DNA of 64,000 nt, from NCBI RefSeq assembly GCF_003812745.1, contig NZ_CP033831.1:2604001-2668000 (forward strand), in the 5' to 3' direction. The DNA is from Serratia sp. FDAARGOS_506. Its GTDB lineage: Bacteria; Pseudomonadota; Gammaproteobacteria; Enterobacterales; Enterobacteriaceae. A program made the position numbers and the translations under genes. The notes beneath the pieces are model-generated. The model made no database searches and was not told the origin of the DNA. It saw only the letters and a list, made by a program, of their open reading frames with translations. Below, in pieces: positions 60,020 through 64,000 of this stretch. Position 1 is the stretch's first letter. Every line of letters starts with the position of its first letter.

Positions 60020-60945
60020 TTATTCTGCGTGCCGGCATCTATACCACGGTGCAGGATTTGGGCCGCGAGGGATTCCGCCGTCTGGGCATCAGCACCGGCG
60101 GGGCGCTGGATCAACCGGCGTTGAAGATCGCCAACCTGCTGGTGGGCAATGCGCCGGAGGCCGCCGGGCTGGAGATCACCCTCGGCCAGTTCAGCGCCGA
60201 GTTTACCCGCCCTGGCTGGATTGCCCTGACCGGCGCCGGCTGCGACGCGCAGTTGGACGGCAAGCCGCTGTGGACCGGCTGGCGCTACCCGGTGAAAAAG
60301 GGGCAGCGGCTGGCGCTGGGCACGCCGAAACGCGGCATGCGCAGCTACCTGGCGATCTCGGGCGGCATTGCCGTGCCGGAAATGCTGGGCTCGTGCAGCA
60401 CCGACATGAAAGCCGCCTTTGGCGGCCACGAAGGCCGTAACCTGAAGGACGGCGATCGGCTGCCGCTGGGCAAATCCGCCGCGCTGCCGCAACACCGCTG
60501 CGGCGTGAAGCAGCTTCTGTTCACCAACCGCATCCGCGCGCTGCCGGGGCCGGAGTACGCTGAATTCAGCGAAGAGGCGCAGGACACGTTCTGGCGCACC
60601 GCCTGGCAGCTCAGTCCGCAGAGCAACCGCATGGGCTACCGCCTGCACGGCGGCACGCCGCTGGAGCGCACCACCGACCGCGAGATGCTGTCGCACGGCC
60701 TGCTGCCCGGCGTGGTGCAGGTGCCGCACAACGGCCAGCCGATCGTGCTGATGGCCGATGCGCAAACCACCGGCGGTTACCCGCGTATCGCCTGCGTGAT
60801 CGAGGCCGATCTCTACCACTTGGCGCAGATCCGTCTCGGCGAACCGATCCACTTCGTTCTCTGCTCACTGACGGAGGCGCAGCGCGCCAAAGCCGAGCAG
60901 GATCTCTTCCTTCGACAGATTGCCTGGGGGTTACATGATCGTTGA
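60013..60945 (+). CDS. pxpC: 5-oxoprolinase subunit PxpC
   Basis: A 310-residue KipA-like subunit (formerly YbgK) that forms the complex with PxpB. It begins [20 protein letters not shown] and has the conserved [20 protein letters not shown] and [11 protein letters not shown] stretches. It overlaps pxpB and pxpA, so the three subunits are translated together. Confidence 0.95.
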   Translation: MLIILRAGIYTTVQDLGREGFRRLGISTGGALDQPALKIANLLVGNAPEAAGLEITLGQFSAEFTRPGWIALTGAGCDAQLDGKPLWTGWRYPVKKGQRLALGTPKRGMRSYLAISGGIAVPEMLGSCSTDMKAAFGGHEGRNLKDGDRLPLGKSAALPQHRCGVKQLLFTNRIRALPGPEYAEFSEEAQDTFWRTAWQLSPQSNRMGYRLHGGTPLERTTDREMLSHGLLPGVVQVPHNGQPIVLMADAQTTGGYPRIACVIEADLYHLAQIRLGEPIHFVLCSLTEAQRAKAEQDLFLRQIAWGLHDR

Positions 60946-61675
60946 TTTGAACGCCGATCTCGGCGAAGGCTGCGCCAACGACCAGGCGCTGCTGCAATTG
61001 GTGAGTTCGGCCAACATCGCCTGTGGCTTCCACGCCGGCGATGCACAGACCATGCGTCAATCGGTGCGCTGGGCATTGCAGTACGGCGTGGCGATCGGCG
61101 CTCACCCGAGTTTTCCCGATCGGGAAAATTTCGGCCGCACCCGCATGCAGCTGCCGCCGGAAACGGTGTACGCGCAGGTGGTGTATCAGCTCGGGGCGCT
61201 GGCGGCCATCGCCCGCGCCGAGGGTGGGGTGATGGTGCACGTTAAGCCGCACGGCATGCTGTACAACCAGGCGGCGGTTGAGCCGGCGCTGGCGGAAGCG
61301 ATCGCCCGAGCGGTGCAGGCGGTCGATCCGGCGCTGCGGCTGGTGGGGCTGGCCGGCAGCGAGCTGATTCGCGCCGGGGAAAAACTCGGTCTGACTACCC
61401 GGCAGGAGGTGTTCGCCGATCGCGGCTATCAGGCCGATGGCACGCTGGTGCCGCGCGGTTTGCCGGGGGCGCTGATCGAAGATGACGAACAGGCGCTGGC
61501 GCAAACCCTGGAGATGGTGCGCCATCACCGGGTGCGCAGCGTGGATGGCGTCTGGACCGCCGTTCAGGCAGAAACCGTCTGCCTGCATGGGGACGGTGAG
61601 CATGCGCTGGCGTATGCGCGCAAGCTGCGGGACAGTTTTGTTCAGCAGGGCATCCGCGTCAGCGCGGAGCAGTAA
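60935..61675 (+). CDS. pxpA: 5-oxoprolinase subunit PxpA
   Basis: A 246-residue LamB/YcsF-family subunit with DLNADLGEG at 4-12, the motif [10 protein letters not shown] near 30 and [14 protein letters not shown]. Together with PxpBC it opens the 5-oxoproline ring to glutamate using ATP. The ATG at 60935 overlaps the pxpC end by 11 bases and fits the E. coli start. Confidence 0.95.
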   Translation: MIVDLNADLGEGCANDQALLQLVSSANIACGFHAGDAQTMRQSVRWALQYGVAIGAHPSFPDRENFGRTRMQLPPETVYAQVVYQLGALAAIARAEGGVMVHVKPHGMLYNQAAVEPALAEAIARAVQAVDPALRLVGLAGSELIRAGEKLGLTTRQEVFADRGYQADGTLVPRGLPGALIEDDEQALAQTLEMVRHHRVRSVDGVWTAVQAETVCLHGDGEHALAYARKLRDSFVQQGIRVSAEQ

Positions 61676-61729
61676 AGCAAGACACAACATCACAAGCAAA
61701 AAACTATTAGAAAATATCGAGGGAAGACT

Positions 61730-62461
61730 ATGGAACAGGCCGTGAATCTCTGGCCACTGATCGGCATCGCCGCCATCGTGGTCGGGTTTGTATTGCGTTG
61801 CAACCCGGTGCTGGTGGTGATCGCCGCCGGCATCATCACCGGTTTGGCGGCGCTGATGCCGCTGGACGTCATTCTGGAAAAGCTCGGTGAGGGCTTTCTC
61901 AACACCCGTAACCTGCCGCTGATCCTGCTGCTGCCGCTGGCGGTGATCGGCCTGCTGGAACGCCACGGCCTGAAAGAGCGGGCGCAGGCGTGGATCGCCA
62001 AGATCAAAAGCGCCACCGCCGGCCGTTTGCTGATCGTCTATCTGTTCGTGCGTGAGATTACCGCGGCGATGGGGCTGACCAGCCTGGGCGGGCATCCGCA
62101 GATGGTGCGGCCGCTGTTGGCACCGATGGCGGAAGGGGCGACGGAAAACCGCTACGGCGAGTTGCCGGAGCGCACGCGTCACCGCCTGCGCGCCATGTCG
62201 GCCGCGACCGACAACGTCGGGCTGTTCTTCGGCGAAGATATCTTCGTGGCCTTCGGTGCGATCATCTTCATGCACAACTTTATGCTGGAGTCCGGCGGCA
62301 TTCAGACCGAGCCGCTGCATATCGCGCTGTGGGGCATTCCGACCGCCATTTTCGCTTTCCTGATCCACGCGTTCCGGCTGTATCGAATGGATAAACAGCT
62401 GAGCGCCGAACTGGCGCAGCTGAATCAGGCGGCGCTGCAGGCGAAGGGGGGAGCACGATGA
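61730..62461 (+). CDS. DUF969 membrane protein, candidate 5-oxoproline transporter subunit
   Basis: A 243-residue membrane protein with about five to six spans (for example WPLIGIAAIVVGFVL and LILLLPLAVIGLLERHG) and conserved polar loops EITAAMGLTSLGGHPQMVRP and ATDNVGLFFGEDIF. It belongs to DUF969. It lies between pxpA and a DUF979 gene and overlaps the latter by 4 bases. Transport of 5-oxoproline is an inference from this location; E. coli lacks the pair. Confidence 0.83.
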   Translation: MEQAVNLWPLIGIAAIVVGFVLRCNPVLVVIAAGIITGLAALMPLDVILEKLGEGFLNTRNLPLILLLPLAVIGLLERHGLKERAQAWIAKIKSATAGRLLIVYLFVREITAAMGLTSLGGHPQMVRPLLAPMAEGATENRYGELPERTRHRLRAMSAATDNVGLFFGEDIFVAFGAIIFMHNFMLESGGIQTEPLHIALWGIPTAIFAFLIHAFRLYRMDKQLSAELAQLNQAALQAKGGAR

Positions 62462-63477
62462 ACTTCCAGCAACAATACCTTTATTGGCTGGCCGGTGCGG
62501 TGCTGCTGATCGTGGCGGTGATGTCCTTCCGCGATCGTGCCAACCCGCGCCGCATCACTACCGGGTTGTTTTGGGGGCTGTACGGCCTGGTGTTCCTGGT
62601 CGGCGACTGGACTTACCGCCTGCTGGGCGACGTGCTGGGCGAGGGCAGCAACGAAAAACGCATGCTGCATATCATCGTTGGCGGGGTAGTGGTGGTGATG
62701 GCCCTGATTGCCGGCTTCGGCGGCGTGCGCCTCGGCAGCTATCACCAGCGGACGCCGCAGGAGCGCGAAGCCAGCGCCAAACGTTTGGGCAACAAGCTGT
62801 TTATCCCCGCGCTGGCGATCCCGGTGGTGACGGTGATCGGCGTGCTGCTGTTCAACAACGTGCCGGCGTTGCAAACTGCGGTGTTCGGCAGCGGCAACCA
62901 TGCGACGCTGATTACCCTGTTCTCGATGACCGTCGGCTGCCTGATTGGCTTGGCGATCGCGGTGAAAATGACCCACGAGAAGGCGCTGCAGCCGGTGCAG
63001 GAAGCGCGGCGCTTGCTGGATTCGATCGGCTGGGCGTTTATTTTGCCGCAGATCCTCGCCACGCTGGGGCTGCTGTTTACCGTCGCCGGTGTCGGCACCG
63101 CGATTTCGCATTTGACCCAGGAGTATCTGGCGGTCGATAACCGCTTTATCGCCGTGGCGGTCTACGCTATCGGTATGGCGGTGCTGACCATGGTGATGGG
63201 TAACGCCTTCGCCGCTTTCCCGATCGTCACCGCCGGCATCGGCATTCCGATCCTGGTGTTGCAGCACGGCGGCAACCCGGCGGTGATGGCGGCGATCGGC
63301 ATGTTCTCCGGCTATTGCGGCACCCTGATGACGCCGATGGCGGCGAACTTCAACATCGTGCCGGCGGCGCTGCTGGAGCTGCCGGACAAGAATGCGGTGA
63401 TCAAGGCGCAGGTGCCGACCGGCGTGCTGCTGCTGTTGGTTAACGTGTTCCTGCTGTATTTCCTGATGTTCCTGTAG
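62458..63477 (+). CDS. DUF979 membrane protein, candidate 5-oxoproline transporter subunit
   Basis: A 339-residue membrane protein with about nine spans, of family DUF979. The run [20 protein letters not shown] and [20 protein letters not shown] look like substrate or ion loops of the ion-transporter superfamily. The ATG overlaps the previous stop (ATGA), so both subunits are probably made in equal amounts. pcp follows after 8 bases. Function inferred from context. Confidence 0.83.
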   Translation: MNFQQQYLYWLAGAVLLIVAVMSFRDRANPRRITTGLFWGLYGLVFLVGDWTYRLLGDVLGEGSNEKRMLHIIVGGVVVVMALIAGFGGVRLGSYHQRTPQEREASAKRLGNKLFIPALAIPVVTVIGVLLFNNVPALQTAVFGSGNHATLITLFSMTVGCLIGLAIAVKMTHEKALQPVQEARRLLDSIGWAFILPQILATLGLLFTVAGVGTAISHLTQEYLAVDNRFIAVAVYAIGMAVLTMVMGNAFAAFPIVTAGIGIPILVLQHGGNPAVMAAIGMFSGYCGTLMTPMAANFNIVPAALLELPDKNAVIKAQVPTGVLLLLVNVFLLYFLMFL

Positions 63478-63485
63478 GAGTAAGG

Positions 63486-64000
63486 ATGCAAAAAGTATTG
63501 ATTACCGGCTTCGAGCCGTTTGGCGGCGAGCGCCTCAATCCCTCCTGGGAAGTGGTGAAGCAGCTCAATGATATGGAGCTGGTCGGCACGCGCATCGTGG
63601 CGCGCCAGCTGCCGTGCGTGTTCGGCGCGGCGTTGGACGCGCTCAATGCGGCGATCGACGAAGTGCAGCCGGTGATGGTGCTGGCTATCGGCCAGGCCGG
63701 CGGCCGCACCGACATCACGATTGAACGGGTGGCGATCAACGTCGACGATGCGCGTATCCCCGACAATCAGGGGCAGCAACCGGTGGACGAGCCGATCGTC
63801 GCCGGTGGCCCGGCGGCCTATTTCAGCACCCTGCCGATCAAAGCGATGGTCAGTTCGATGCGCGAGGCCGGCATTCCGGCCACCGTTTCGCAGACCGCCG
63901 GCACCTACGTGTGCAACCATGTGATGTATGGGCTGCTGCACCGGTTGAGCGGCCAGCGCGAGGTGAAGGGCGGGTTTATCCATATCCCGTATCTGCCTGA
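63486..64000 (+). CDS. pcp: Pyroglutamyl peptidase I, N-terminal part
   Basis: The gene runs off the right edge; 171 codons are present of an expected 215 or so. It starts [20 protein letters not shown], the family signature, and has catalytic Glu (about 81, in ITIERVAIN) and Cys (about 144, in [10 protein letters not shown]); the catalytic His lies beyond. It removes N-terminal pyroglutamate from peptides, producing 5-oxoproline for the upstream enzymes. Confidence 0.95.
   Translation, partial: MQKVLITGFEPFGGERLNPSWEVVKQLNDMELVGTRIVARQLPCVFGAALDALNAAIDEVQPVMVLAIGQAGGRTDITIERVAINVDDARIPDNQGQQPVDEPIVAGGPAAYFSTLPIKAMVSSMREAGIPATVSQTAGTYVCNHVMYGLLHRLSGQREVKGGFIHIPYLP

Overview
The window is a chromosomal segment of a high-GC enterobacterium and is best explained as Serratia, most likely the S. 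marcescens group. Gene order follows the E. coli 14-16 minute region closely (mrdB-mrdA through leuS, gltIJKL, lnt to miaB, the Met/Leu/Gln tRNA operon, asnB, nag, glnS, fur-fldA, seqA-pgm, kdp, phrB, pxp). Two proteins, the 480-residue chitinase C and the 885-residue chitobiase with its Asp539-Glu540 pair, match the S. marcescens enzymes as I remember them. No insertion sequence, prophage, CRISPR array or rRNA was seen.

Layout. Positions 1-7832 (minus): cell elongation, ribosome maturation, NAD synthesis, DNA polymerase III delta, LPS assembly and leucyl-tRNA synthetase. 8121-10429: a zinc-ribbon protein, an azoreductase with an unusual tail, and a pyrimidine nucleosidase. 10545-13793: the glutamate/aspartate ABC importer with a long gltI-gltJ spacer like the one that gives SroC RNA. 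14186-20324: lnt-corC-ybeY-phoL, a phnA-type gene between two terminators, and miaB; ubiF diverges from miaB. 21791-22389: six tRNA genes read leftward from one strong promoter. 22608-24272: asnB.

24557-39525 is a chitin utilisation neighbourhood. It holds secreted chitinase chiC, the GlcNAc genes nagBACD and nagE diverging from a looped NagC/CRP control region, then (after glnS) chitoporin chiP, lipoprotein chiQ and chitobiase. Together they cut chitin outside the cell, import chito-oligosaccharides through the outer membrane, split them in the periplasm, and import and catabolise GlcNAc. The chiP ribosome binding site lies inside a 16-base perfect match to the ChiX small RNA.

39770-45155: fur, fldA, ybfE, ybfF, seqA and pgm. 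45213-46289: a histidine-rich PadR regulator (YqjI-like) translationally coupled to a DUF3861 protein, behind three copies of a palindromic operator; this is the least explained small module here. 46306-54243: kdpFABCDE with a recognisable KdpE box. 54685-59203: ybfA and a rightward run with a TudS-DUF1722 fusion, DNA photolyase, an exported class II cyclic-nucleotide phosphodiesterase-like protein and ybgI. 59294-64000: a 5-oxoproline salvage locus with its own promoter (pxpB, pxpC, pxpA, a DUF969/DUF979 transporter and pcp), cut by the window end.

Most of the window is conserved core genome. The points most worth checking are the PadR/DUF3861 module, the chiP leader, the azoreductase tail and the 5-oxoproline transporter pair.
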